From: an uncultured Panacagrimonas sp.
Lineage (GTDB): Bacteria > Pseudomonadota > Gammaproteobacteria > Nevskiales > Nevskiaceae
Direction: 5' to 3'
NCBI GenBank assembly: GCA_946481265.1
Contig: CAMLNE010000046.1
Span: forward strand, 1-17,225
DNA: 17,225 nt
Shown: piece by piece, positions 1 to 9,138 of the stretch
How positions within the stretch are numbered: position 1 is the stretch's first letter
Layout: each line of letters begins with the position of its first letter
Position numbers and translations under genes: made by a program
Notes under the pieces: generated by a model
Seen by the model: the letters and a program-made list of their open reading frames with translations, nothing else
Databases searched by the model: none
What the model was told of the DNA's origin: nothing

Positions 1-206
1 GCTGCGTCAAGCGCAAGCTGCGTTCCCGCACAGCGGCGCGCTTCCAGCCGGATTCGCTGTGGCAGGATCGCCGGGTGTCCGAGCGATGTCGACGCGCCAT
101 CGTCGCGTGGCTTCGGAGCTGGCGCCGGCGGACCTGCAGCGGTCGATCGTCGCCACGTCGATACGCCGTCCGAGCGGGCGGCAATGCCCTGCCGGAGAAG
201 CCAGAC

Positions 207-3200
207 GTGAAACAAGCCAGCCCTGTGCCCGCCGGACCGTCGTTGATCGGCCATTCCGGCATGCGCGTGGAGCTCACCACCAGCGGCGCGATCCGTCGCT
301 TCGATTGCGGCGACGTCGCGCTCGCGCTGTTTGTCGGAAACGAGGTCGAGGGCAGCGTCGGCAATCTCTACCTGCGCCGCCTCGGCGACGAGACGGCGTC
401 CACGCCGCTGCTCGGGCCGTCGAGTCCCACGCGCCTGCGTCCGCAAGGCGCGGACGGCACCATCTGCGGACAGGGCGAATGGCGCGGGATCCGCTACACG
501 CTCTGGCTGGCGCTGGCGAAGGATGCGCCCGCCTGGTTCTGGCGACTTCGCCTGGAGAACACGACCACCCGCGCACTGCGCCTGGATCTGAGCTACGCGC
601 AGGACCTCGCGCTGGCCCCGTACGGGGCGGTCCGCATGAACGAGTTCTATGTCAGCCAGTATCTCGACCACACGGCCCTTGAGCATCCGCAGCGCGGGTT
701 CGTCGTCGCCACGCGCCAGAACCAGCCGGTCGACGGCCGAATTCCCTGGAGCCTGATCGGCTCGCTGCGTGCGGGCGCCGCGTTTACGACCGACGCGCTG
801 CAGTTTCACGGGCTGGCGACGCGAGCGCGTCGCACGCCGCCGGGCCTGTCCGACGAGCTTCCGAACCGGCGCCTGCAGCACGAGCATTCCCTGGTCGTGA
901 TCCGTGATGCGCCGATCGAGCTGGCAGCCAGCGCCGGCATCGACGCCGGCTTCTTCGGCGGCTACCAGGACCATCATCCGCTGGCCACGTCGGACGCCGA
1001 CCTGCAGCGGGTGAGCGAGATCCTGTCGCTGCCCGAAGCGCGGCCCGCGAACCCGACCGAGGTCCCGGCCGCGACGGCCATCGCGGCCGGCTCGCCGGCT
1101 ACGCTCTTCACCGACGCGCCGGTGCTGCGCGCGGCCGAACTCGATCCGGCGGCCTTGCAGGCGCTGTTTCCCGGTCCCTGGCGGCACTCCGAGCACGGCG
1201 CGAACGGCGAGCTGCTGTCGTTCTTCCACGGTGCCGCGCAGCATGTCGTGACTGCGGCCAAGGAGCGGGCCACGCTGCGGCCGCATGGCCATCTGCTGCG
1301 CACGGGACGGCACCTGACGCCCGACGAATCCTCGCTGACCTCCACCACCTGGATGGCCGGCGTCTTCCACTCGATGCTGACCCAGGGCCACGTCAGCATC
1401 AATCGCATGCTGTCGACCGTGCACAGCTATCTCGGCCTGCTGCGTACGCACGGCCAGCGCGTGTTCGTGGAGGTCGGGGGCAGCTGGCGGCTGCTGGACC
1501 TGCCCTCCGCGTACGAGATGTCGACCGGATCCTGCCGATGGATCTACCGGCACGATGGCGGGGAAATCCAGGTATCGGCCCGGGCGCACAGCGATCCGCA
1601 CGCGCTCGAGATCGCCATCGACGTGACGGCCGGGCCGCCGCTGCGCTGCCTGCTGTCGCACCACGTCGCGCTCAATGGTGACGACGGCAGCACGCGCGGG
1701 CCGGCGCTGTGGCGGCAGGACGGCGAGGATGTCGTTGTCGTCGCCAGCAGGGATTCCGATGTCGGTCGCCGCTTTCCCGGCGGCGGCTTTCGCATCACGC
1801 CGGTCGGCGCGACGCGGTTCGAGACGGTCGGCGGCGACGAGCTCTTGTTCCTGGACGGCCGATCGCGCGAAGAGCCGTTCGTGTGCATCGTCACCGCCCC
1901 GGGCCGGCGGGTCGGCCTGCGCCTGCGCGGCGAGCTCATCGCCGGCAATGGCGCGGCACCGCTGGCAGTCGACACCGATGAGGCGCTGATTCCGCAACTT
2001 GCTCTCCAGGCGCCGACGACCAGCCCGCTGGCCGAGCCGCTGCTGCGCCTGGCGGACATCGCGCCCTGGTTCACCCACAACGCGCTGGTCCACTACCTGT
2101 CGCCGCGCGGCCTGGAGCAGTACTCGGGCGGCGGCTGGGGCACGCGCGACGTCACCCAGGGCCCGGTGGAGATGCTGCTCGCGCTGGATCGCATCGCTCC
2201 GCTGCGGGACCTGCTGCTGCGCGTGATGCGCACGCAGAACGCGGATGGAGACTGGCCGCAGTGGTTCATGTTCTTCGAGCGCGAGCGCGGCATCCGGCCG
2301 GGCGACTCGCACGGCGACATCGTGTTCTGGCCGCTGCTCGTGCTCGGCCAGTACCTCATCGCCTCGGGCGATGGCGATCTGCTGGACGCGCCGGTGCCGT
2401 TCTTCCAGGACGGCGAACAGGGCAGCGTGTGGGAACACGCGCAGCGCGCCCTGTCCGTCATCGACAAGCGTGTGATTGCCGGCACCGCCCTGCCCGCCTA
2501 CGGGCATGGCGACTGGAACGATTCGCTGCAGCCGGCGGATCCGGTGATGCGCGAGCGGCTGTGCAGCGCCTGGACCGCGACGCTGCAGGTGCAGGCCCTG
2601 GGCACCCTCGCGCGCGGGCTGCGGGGTGTCGGTCGCGGCGCCGACGCCGATGCGCTCGAGCGGCGCGCGCACGGCGTGCGCGCGGATTTCCAGCGCCTGC
2701 TGATCGCGGACGGCGTACTGGCCGGGTACGCCCTGTTCGATGCGCACGGGACGCCGCAGTACCTGCTCCACCCCCGCGATACCCGCACCGGCGTGCGCTA
2801 CAGCGCGCTGGCGATGATCCACGCGATCCTCGAGGACCTGTTCACGCCCGAGCAGACGCGCGAGCACCTGCACCTGCTCGAGACCCAGCTGAGCGGCCCC
2901 GATGGCGTGCGGCTGTTCGACCGTCCGCTGGCCTACCGCGGCGGCCCGCAGCAACGCTTCCAGCGCGCCGAGAGCGCGACCTATTTCGGCCGCGAGATCG
3001 GCCTGATGTACATGCACGCGCACCTGCGCTACGCCCAGGCGCTGGCGCATGTGGGCGATGCCGGGCGTTTCTTCCGCGCGCTGTGCCAGGTCAATCCCAT
3101 CGGCATCCGCTCGATCGTCCCCAGCGCCACGCTGCGCCAGGCCAACTGCTACTACTCCAGCTCGGATGCCGCGTTCGAGGATCGCTACCAGGCGAGCGCC

Positions 3201-3587
3201 GAATACGAGCGGGTCGCGCGCGGAACCATCGCGCTCGATGGGGGTTGGCGCGTGTACTCCAGCGGCGCGGGCATCGCGCTGGGACTGATCCTGCGCCGCT
3301 TCCTGGGCGTCAGCGTGGAATGGGACCGCCTGAGCCTGGATCCGGTCATCCCGCCAGAGCTCGACGGCATGCGCGTCGATACGCAGCTGTTCGGTCGGCC
3401 GCTCCAGCTGCACTACGCGATTCGCGGTGCCGGCGCGGGCGTCCGCGGACTTTCGCTGAACGGCCAGCCGCTCGCGTTCTCCTCGGCCGCCAACCCGCAT
3501 CGGCGCGGCGCCGCGCTGGTGGAACGCTCCCTGTTGGCGGATCGGCCTCTCGAGCAGGGGAATTTGCTGCAGATCGAGCTTGGCTAG
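207..3587 (+). CDS. GH94-family glycoside phosphorylase, probably 1,2-beta-oligoglucan phosphorylase-like
   Basis: Predicted cytoplasmic enzyme that would cleave a beta-glucan or oligoglucan with phosphate, releasing a sugar 1-phosphate. From the GTG at 207 it is 1126 aa, close to the roughly 1100 aa of 1,2-beta-oligoglucan phosphorylases as I recall them. The N-terminal half is the beta-sandwich region; the catalytic barrel follows. GGGWGTRDVTQGP is at about 641-653 and GHGDWNDSLQPAD around 767-779. By family knowledge the second Asp of DWND (about D772) is the general acid. Near the C-terminus, NPIGIR, CYYSSSD and DGGWRVYSSGAGI match phosphate- and sugar-site segments of this group. GTG 207 is chosen because GGAGAAG lies at 194-200. 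The frame stays open to the left edge, with an alternative GTG at 75, but that extension is Arg-rich and does not look like GH94 sequence. No signal peptide and no glucan synthase domain are seen. Family is secure; the exact substrate is inferred. Confidence 0.85.
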   Translation: MKQASPVPAGPSLIGHSGMRVELTTSGAIRRFDCGDVALALFVGNEVEGSVGNLYLRRLGDETASTPLLGPSSPTRLRPQGADGTICGQGEWRGIRYTLWLALAKDAPAWFWRLRLENTTTRALRLDLSYAQDLALAPYGAVRMNEFYVSQYLDHTALEHPQRGFVVATRQNQPVDGRIPWSLIGSLRAGAAFTTDALQFHGLATRARRTPPGLSDELPNRRLQHEHSLVVIRDAPIELAASAGIDAGFFGGYQDHHPLATSDADLQRVSEILSLPEARPANPTEVPAATAIAAGSPATLFTDAPVLRAAELDPAALQALFPGPWRHSEHGANGELLSFFHGAAQHVVTAAKERATLRPHGHLLRTGRHLTPDESSLTSTTWMAGVFHSMLTQGHVSINRMLSTVHSYLGLLRTHGQRVFVEVGGSWRLLDLPSAYEMSTGSCRWIYRHDGGEIQVSARAHSDPHALEIAIDVTAGPPLRCLLSHHVALNGDDGSTRGPALWRQDGEDVVVVASRDSDVGRRFPGGGFRITPVGATRFETVGGDELLFLDGRSREEPFVCIVTAPGRRVGLRLRGELIAGNGAAPLAVDTDEALIPQLALQAPTTSPLAEPLLRLADIAPWFTHNALVHYLSPRGLEQYSGGGWGTRDVTQGPVEMLLALDRIAPLRDLLLRVMRTQNADGDWPQWFMFFERERGIRPGDSHGDIVFWPLLVLGQYLIASGDGDLLDAPVPFFQDGEQGSVWEHAQRALSVIDKRVIAGTALPAYGHGDWNDSLQPADPVMRERLCSAWTATLQVQALGTLARGLRGVGRGADADALERRAHGVRADFQRLLIADGVLAGYALFDAHGTPQYLLHPRDTRTGVRYSALAMIHAILEDLFTPEQTREHLHLLETQLSGPDGVRLFDRPLAYRGGPQQRFQRAESATYFGREIGLMYMHAHLRYAQALAHVGDAGRFFRALCQVNPIGIRSIVPSATLRQANCYYSSSDAAFEDRYQASAEYERVARGTIALDGGWRVYSSGAGIALGLILRRFLGVSVEWDRLSLDPVIPPELDGMRVDTQLFGRPLQLHYAIRGAGAGVRGLSLNGQPLAFSSAANPHRRGAALVERSLLADRPLEQGNLLQIELG

Positions 3588-3690
3588 GGCGACCCGGGCA
3601 AGGCGGCGGCGCCCGGCAGTTCGCCACGCTGCTTCGCGGCGCCGCGGGCGGTCGCGGCGGCTGGCGGTCGTCCCGCAGGCCGCGTGAGCC

Positions 3691-4254
3691 CTACGGCGAA
3701 TCGCGCCAGTTGGCGTTGCGCTCCCAGAATTCCACGCTGCGCAGGTAGGCGGCGCGATCCAGCGCGACGCCGGACCCGCCCTGCCCGATGCCCAGGGCAT
3801 TGCGCATCATCGTGATCGGCGCCATCGGGATTTCCTCCGGCTCCAGCGTGTAGAGACATCCGACGACGCCCCAGTCCGCACGGATCTTCTCGTCTTCCCT
3901 CTGCAACTGCTCGCGGCTGTACAGGATGGGGATCAGGTAGCGGGCCACGGGCGGCTGCACGCCCTCGAACCAGCGCACCAGGACCGGCAGTTCCGCCGGG
4001 CTGCGCGCCTCGTAGGCGGATCGCAGCCGATGACGGTTGTCGGACGTGACCGGAATCGTCAGGCAACGCGTGCTCGTCCAGTTGGCATGGACGTGGAGCT
4101 TGCAGAAGTCGGCGTATCCGTCGAGCACGGCCAGTGGCGCCTGCTCGTTCAGGTGGCGCTCGAAGGCGTCCGCGGAGCAGTCCTGGATCGTGTTGCCGCG
4201 GCTCTTCCTGGGGAACAGCCGGGCGCGGGCGAAGCCGGTCAGTTCGATGCTCAT
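3691..4254 (-). CDS. DUF3228 family protein
   Basis: A 187-aa protein that I recognise as DUF3228, a conserved bacterial family without an established function. Supporting segments are FCKLHVHANWTSTRC, LRSAYEARSPAELPVLVRWFEG, ARYLIPILYSREQL, DWGVVGCLYTLEPEEIPMAPITMMRNALG and GGSGVALDR. The high density of conserved His, Cys, Trp and Arg suggests a folded soluble protein, possibly an enzyme, but I assign no reaction. There is no signal peptide or membrane segment. The ATG at 4254 is preceded by no strong Shine-Dalgarno sequence. It lies 33 bases downstream of the small secreted-protein gene, so the two are probably co-transcribed. It converges with the phosphorylase gene; the 103 bases between them hold GC-rich sequence without a clear terminator. 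Confidence 0.85.
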   Translation of the reverse strand: MSIELTGFARARLFPRKSRGNTIQDCSADAFERHLNEQAPLAVLDGYADFCKLHVHANWTSTRCLTIPVTSDNRHRLRSAYEARSPAELPVLVRWFEGVQPPVARYLIPILYSREQLQREDEKIRADWGVVGCLYTLEPEEIPMAPITMMRNALGIGQGGSGVALDRAAYLRSVEFWERNANWRDSP

Positions 4255-4287
4255 TCGCGGGTCGCTCGTGAAACGGCGGCGACCGCT

Positions 4288-4596
4288 TCAGGGCCGGATC
4301 GGCGCCGTCTCGAAAGGCGGCGCGTCGCCGGACGGCTCGGGAGTCGACGCGGCCGGCGCCGCTGCGCAGGCTGCGTCGGCCAGCTCGGCCAGCGGCTGGT
4401 CGCCCGCATAGCCGCAGTGCCGGTCGTCGCCCACGCACTGCACGATCTTCCGGCGCTCGTTGTCGCACACGACGGAGTACGCGATCGCCCCATGCTTGTC
4501 CGGCTCACCCAGGGGCGTGATCCGCGGCGCGGCCGCGAGCGCCATGGAACAGACGAGGATCGGGAAGGCCAGCAGCCGGGCCAGGCAGATGTTCAT
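4288..4596 (-). CDS. small secreted protein with four mature cysteines, function unknown
   Basis: A 102-aa protein with an evident signal peptide (MNICLARLLAFPILVCSMALAAA) and a probable cleavage site after the Ala run near residue 23. The mature part has four cysteines, in SVVCDNE, KIVQCVGDD, RHCGYAGD and DAACAAA, which could form two disulfides in the periplasm. A Pro/Ala/Ser-rich tail follows. I do not recognise a named family; it resembles the small hypothetical proteins often annotated in Xanthomonadales. It probably heads a two-gene transcript with the DUF3228 gene downstream. Codon use fits the neighbouring genes and the signal peptide is convincing, so it is likely real. Confidence 0.65.
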   Translation of the reverse strand: MNICLARLLAFPILVCSMALAAAPRITPLGEPDKHGAIAYSVVCDNERRKIVQCVGDDRHCGYAGDQPLAELADAACAAAPAASTPEPSGDAPPFETAPIRP

Positions 4597-4641
4597 GGGC
4601 GGATCGGGCAGGGCGACGAACTCGTGTCGATCTTAGCCTGA

Positions 4642-4659
4642 GGCCGGCCACTGCCGGCC
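4642..4659. other. short perfect hairpin between gdhA and the small secreted-protein gene
   Basis: A 7-bp perfect stem, GGCCGGC paired with GCCGGCC around the 4-base loop CACT. It lies 108 bases past the gdhA stop and about 45 bases upstream of the next minus-strand start. No T-run follows on either strand, so it is not a classical intrinsic terminator. It could reduce read-through from gdhA or be incidental in such GC-rich DNA. Confidence 0.3.
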
Positions 4660-4767
4660 GCCGCGAAGGCCCGGCCAGCGGTTCAGTCGGGCCGCCGATC
4701 CAGGAACGTGTATCCGCCAAGCGTGGCGACAGGCCGGCACCGCCGACCCGTCCCCCGGACGCCGCGC

Positions 4768-7101
<2,334 letters not shown>

Positions 7102-7105
<4 letters not shown>

Positions 7106-7551
7106 GCGACGGGCAGGCTCGCGGCCGGAGCGCCGGGCTCCGCCTTCCGGGGAAGCCGGTCGCGCAGCCACATGCCGGCGATCATGGCGGCGACGAAGCC
7201 GAGCACCTCGGGCGTGCCGAAGGCGAGGTTCGCGATGGCCGGCCCCGGACACAGGCCGGCAATGCCCCAGCCGATCCCGAACAGGGCCGCGCCGCCCAGC
7301 AGCGGCGCATCCAGGTCCGAGCGGGTGGGCAGGAAGAAGCGCGATTCCAGCAGCGGCCGGCTGCTCCGTTTCAGCAACTGGAAGCTGGGCAGGGTGATGC
7401 ACAGCGCACCGCCCATGACGAAGGCCAGCGAGGGATCCCAGCGTCCGGCCAGATCGAGGAAGCCGATCACCCGGGCCGGATCGGTCATGCCGCCCAGCAG
7501 CAGGCCCATGCCGAACACCGTGCCGGCGACCAGCGCGACCAGCGATCTCAC
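7102..7551 (-). CDS. YeeE/YedE-type transporter subunit, DUF6691 half
   Basis: A 149-aa membrane protein forming the second half of a split YeeE/YedE-type transporter, thought to import thiosulfate or related sulfur compounds. Family features are LLLGGMTDPARVIGFLDL (about 17-34), WDPSLAFVMGGAL, and GWGIAGLCPGPAIANL with C101 in the CPGPA motif. Hydrophobic stretches suggest about four membrane segments. The GTG start at 7551 overlaps the TGA of the upstream YeeE-half gene as GTGA, and its own stop overlaps the dioxygenase start. The longer frame reaching 8043 is rejected because its N-terminal part is an Arg-rich shadow of the upstream gene. Substrate is inferred from the family and from the dioxygenase neighbour. 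Confidence 0.9.
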
Positions 7552-7994
7552 GACCCGCTCCCGACGACGTGGCGCATCACGAACACGGTGGCGAAACCCG
7601 CGGCCATGAAGGTCATCGTTGCCAGGATGGATCGCCTCGACAGCCGCGCCATCCCGCAGACACCGTGTCCCGAGGTGCATCCGCCGCCCATGCGCGTGCC
7701 GAAGCCGACGACCAGGCCGGCGACGATCATGCCCGTCCAGCCGGTCTGCAGGGTCGCCACCGCCAGGTCGGGGCGGATCAGCGACATCAGCAGGGCGCCG
7801 AGCACCAGGCCCAGCAGGAACAGCCCGCGCCATGGCGTCTCCCCCCGCGGGTGGTCCAGCACCAGGGTGCCGAGCACGCCGCTGACCCCGGCGATACGGC
7901 CATTGAGCGCGAACAGCAGCGCGGCGGCGACGCCGATCATCGCGCCCCCGATGCCGGCGCGCGTCCACGCTGCGGGATCCACCATGATGTCCAT
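7548..7994 (-). CDS. YeeE/YedE-type sulfur transporter subunit, N-terminal half
   Basis: A 148-aa multi-pass membrane protein with the YeeE/YedE (DUF395, sulf_transp) hallmark GGGCTSGHGVCG at about 103-114 (C106, C113). In the thiosulfate transporter TsuA, conserved cysteines of this type relay the substrate through the pore. Segments near GAMIGVAAALLFAL, GLFLLGLVLGALLMSL, MIVAGLVVGFG and ATMTFMAAGFATVFVM are probable membrane helices. The ATG at 7994 has a good Shine-Dalgarno (AAGGAG, 6 bases upstream). It leads an operon with the complementary half and persulfide dioxygenase, and is divergent from the CsoR-family regulator 104 bases away, which likely controls it. Confidence 0.9.
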   Translation of the reverse strand: MDIMVDPAAWTRAGIGGAMIGVAAALLFALNGRIAGVSGVLGTLVLDHPRGETPWRGLFLLGLVLGALLMSLIRPDLAVATLQTGWTGMIVAGLVVGFGTRMGGGCTSGHGVCGMARLSRRSILATMTFMAAGFATVFVMRHVVGSGS

Positions 7995-8091
7995 CGCGTT
8001 CTCCTTGCCTGCGGGTCCGCACTACACTCGCCGCCTGCACCACCCGCCCGCGGCATCAATCCGCGCCGGGCATGCGACGACCAAAATGAGG

Positions 8092-8107
8092 ATACACCAT
8101 GGGGTAT
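8092..8107. promoter_or_regulatory. palindromic candidate operator over the CsoR-family gene start codon
   Basis: ATACACCATGGGGTAT is a 16-bp palindrome with one mismatched pair, centred within the ATG of the regulator gene (8099-8101). Its arms resemble the ATACCCC/GGGGTAT type of operator described for CsoR and CstR repressors. It lies beside the Shine-Dalgarno GAGGA (8088-8092), so bound repressor would block its own expression and possibly the divergent sulfur operon. This is the only such site seen in the divergent region. Confidence 0.45.
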
Positions 8108-8464
8108 ACGGCAAAGAAGAAGTCGCCGGCCAAGTCGGCGCCGGCCAAGGCCGCGCCGGGCAAGTCGGCACCGGCACGCACCGCGCGTCGCACGCCACCG
8201 GGCAACGGCCTGCACCAGCAGGAGGTCATGCACCGCCTGCGCCGGGTCGAGGGACAGATCCGCGGCGTGCTGGCGATGATCGAGAAGGACCAGCCCTGCG
8301 ACGCCATCGCCCAGCAGCTGTCCGCCGCCCGCAAGGCGCTCGATCGCGCGTTCTACGAGATGATGGCCTGCAGTCTCGAGATGGAGATCGGCGAGGCGCA
8401 GAGTCCGAAGGCGCTGCGCGAGCGCATTGCGGAAAAGGCGCGCCTGCTGGCCAAGTACGCCTGA
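8099..8464 (+). CDS. CsoR/CstR-family (DUF156) transcriptional repressor with basic Lys/Ala/Pro tail
   Basis: A 121-aa all-helical repressor of the CsoR/RcnR/FrmR/CstR family, shown by HRLRRVEGQIRGVLAMIEKDQPC followed by AIAQQLSAARKALDRAFYEMM. Two cysteines remain, C67 and C91, 24 residues apart. Copper-sensing CsoR has Cys, then His at +25 and Cys at +29; CstR has Cys at +29. Here +25 is Ser and +29 is Glu, so a copper site looks absent. A dithiol or persulfide sensor is possible, given the divergent persulfide operon. Residues 1-35 form an unusual tail of AKKKSPAKSAPAKAAPGKSAP type, resembling histone-H1/AlgP-like repeats. The start has GAGGA 6 bases upstream, so the tail appears to be translated. 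Ligand assignment is inference. Confidence 0.85.
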   Translation: MGYTAKKKSPAKSAPAKAAPGKSAPARTARRTPPGNGLHQQEVMHRLRRVEGQIRGVLAMIEKDQPCDAIAQQLSAARKALDRAFYEMMACSLEMEIGEAQSPKALRERIAEKARLLAKYA

Positions 8465-8531
8465 CCCGCACGCCCGACGTGCAGCCCGATCCCGCCGTCC
8501 CGCCACACCCATCCCCAGAGGAGCCCCTGCA

Positions 8532-8984
8532 ATGACCCAGCTCACCGACGTTCAACTTCCGTTCGGCGGATCGCCCGCACCCCAGCTGCTCACCGCCGGC
8601 CAGCCGACCGCCGATGATTTCAGGACCATGGCCGCCGCCGGCCTCAAGCACGTGGTCAACCTGCGACCGCCCGCCGAGGACGCCGGCTTCGACGAGGCCG
8701 CGCTCGCCGCCCAGCTCGGCCTGCGCTACACCCTGATCCCGGTCGCCGGTCCCGCCGACATCACCGAGGACAACGCACGCAAGCTCGACGCCGCGCTGGC
8801 GGCGGCGCCCGGCGAACCCACCCTGGTCCACTGCGCGAGCAGCAACCGCGTCGGGGCGCTGTTTGCGCTGCGCGCCGCCTGGGTGCAGGGCCGGTCGACG
8901 GAAGACGCCCTGGCCTTCGGCCGCACCGCCGGCCTGACCAAGATGGAACCGCTGGTGCAGCAGGTGCTCGCCTCCAAGGGCTGA
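8532..8984 (+). CDS. DUF442 / beta-lactamase-hydrolase-like phosphatase-fold protein
   Basis: A 150-aa protein of the DUF442 (BLH phosphatase-like) family. Seen directly are LLTAGQPTADDF (19-30), GLKHVVNLRPPAED (37-50) and a P-loop-like VHCASSNRVGAL with C101 and R106. The loop is C-x4-R, not the C-x5-R of classical protein tyrosine phosphatases, as in other DUF442 members I recall. In Xylella and Agrobacterium Blh proteins this domain is fused to a persulfide dioxygenase; here it is separate and lies 67 bases after the regulator gene. A role in sulfur transfer or persulfide handling is inferred from that link. The ATG at 8532 has AGAGGAG upstream; the frame extends further 5' but without family similarity. 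Soluble, no signal peptide. Confidence 0.85.
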   Translation: MTQLTDVQLPFGGSPAPQLLTAGQPTADDFRTMAAAGLKHVVNLRPPAEDAGFDEAALAAQLGLRYTLIPVAGPADITEDNARKLDAALAAAPGEPTLVHCASSNRVGALFALRAAWVQGRSTEDALAFGRTAGLTKMEPLVQQVLASKG

Positions 8985-9018
8985 CCCACCGGGCGGCCCT
9001 GGCTGCCCCAGGGAAAAT

Positions 9019-9052
9019 GCAGGGCGCGGCGCGCATGTGCGCCGCGCCCTGC
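9019..9052. terminator. strong near-perfect 34-bp palindrome between the sulfur and molybdate modules
   Basis: The two 17-base arms are complementary except for one position, which can pair as G-T in RNA. A perfect 14-bp GC-rich outer stem (GCAGGGCGCGGCGC with its complement) is included. It lies 34 bases after the DUF442 stop and before the modA promoter. No T-run follows on the plus strand. On the minus strand ATTTTCC follows the stem, so the polarity fits better for minus-strand transcripts. It probably insulates the modules. Confidence 0.5.
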
Positions 9053-9070
9053 CCGCTCCTGCGGTCGGGT

Positions 9071-9110
9071 TTGACAGCGATCATCGCTATGTAGGACGGT
9101 ACATAGCGAT
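9071..9110 (+). promoter_or_regulatory. modABC promoter region with a perfect ModE box
   Basis: A perfect -35 hexamer TTGACA lies at 9071-9076. It is followed at 9083-9110 by a flawless inverted repeat, ATCGCTATGTA, six bases, then TACATAGCGAT. This closely resembles the E. coli ModE operator as I remember it (ATCGNTATATA-type arms with a 6-7 base spacer). The box covers the expected -10 region, where no good -10 hexamer is visible, and ends 28 bases before the modA ATG. Molybdate-loaded ModE bound here would block transcription. The modE gene itself is 2.5 kb downstream. Confidence 0.88.
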
Positions 9111-9138
9111 ACGCCCCTGCGGCCCGGACCGGATCTTC

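Noticed and set aside
75..206. Upstream GTG start for the GH94 protein, and a separate small gene in 59-682
   Set aside because: The extra residues are Arg-rich and non-homologous, and a better ribosome binding site precedes the GTG at 207. The 59-682 frame is an out-of-frame shadow. The frame is open to the edge, so a longer protein is not fully excluded.
8099..8464. BigR-type (ArsR family) regulator for the persulfide operon
   Set aside because: The sequence has the RVEGQIRG and AIAQQLSAARKAL pattern of the CsoR family and no winged-helix pattern of ArsR.
9037..9138. Upstream start for ModA
   Set aside because: It would translate through the ModE box and bury the signal peptide 34 residues inside the protein.
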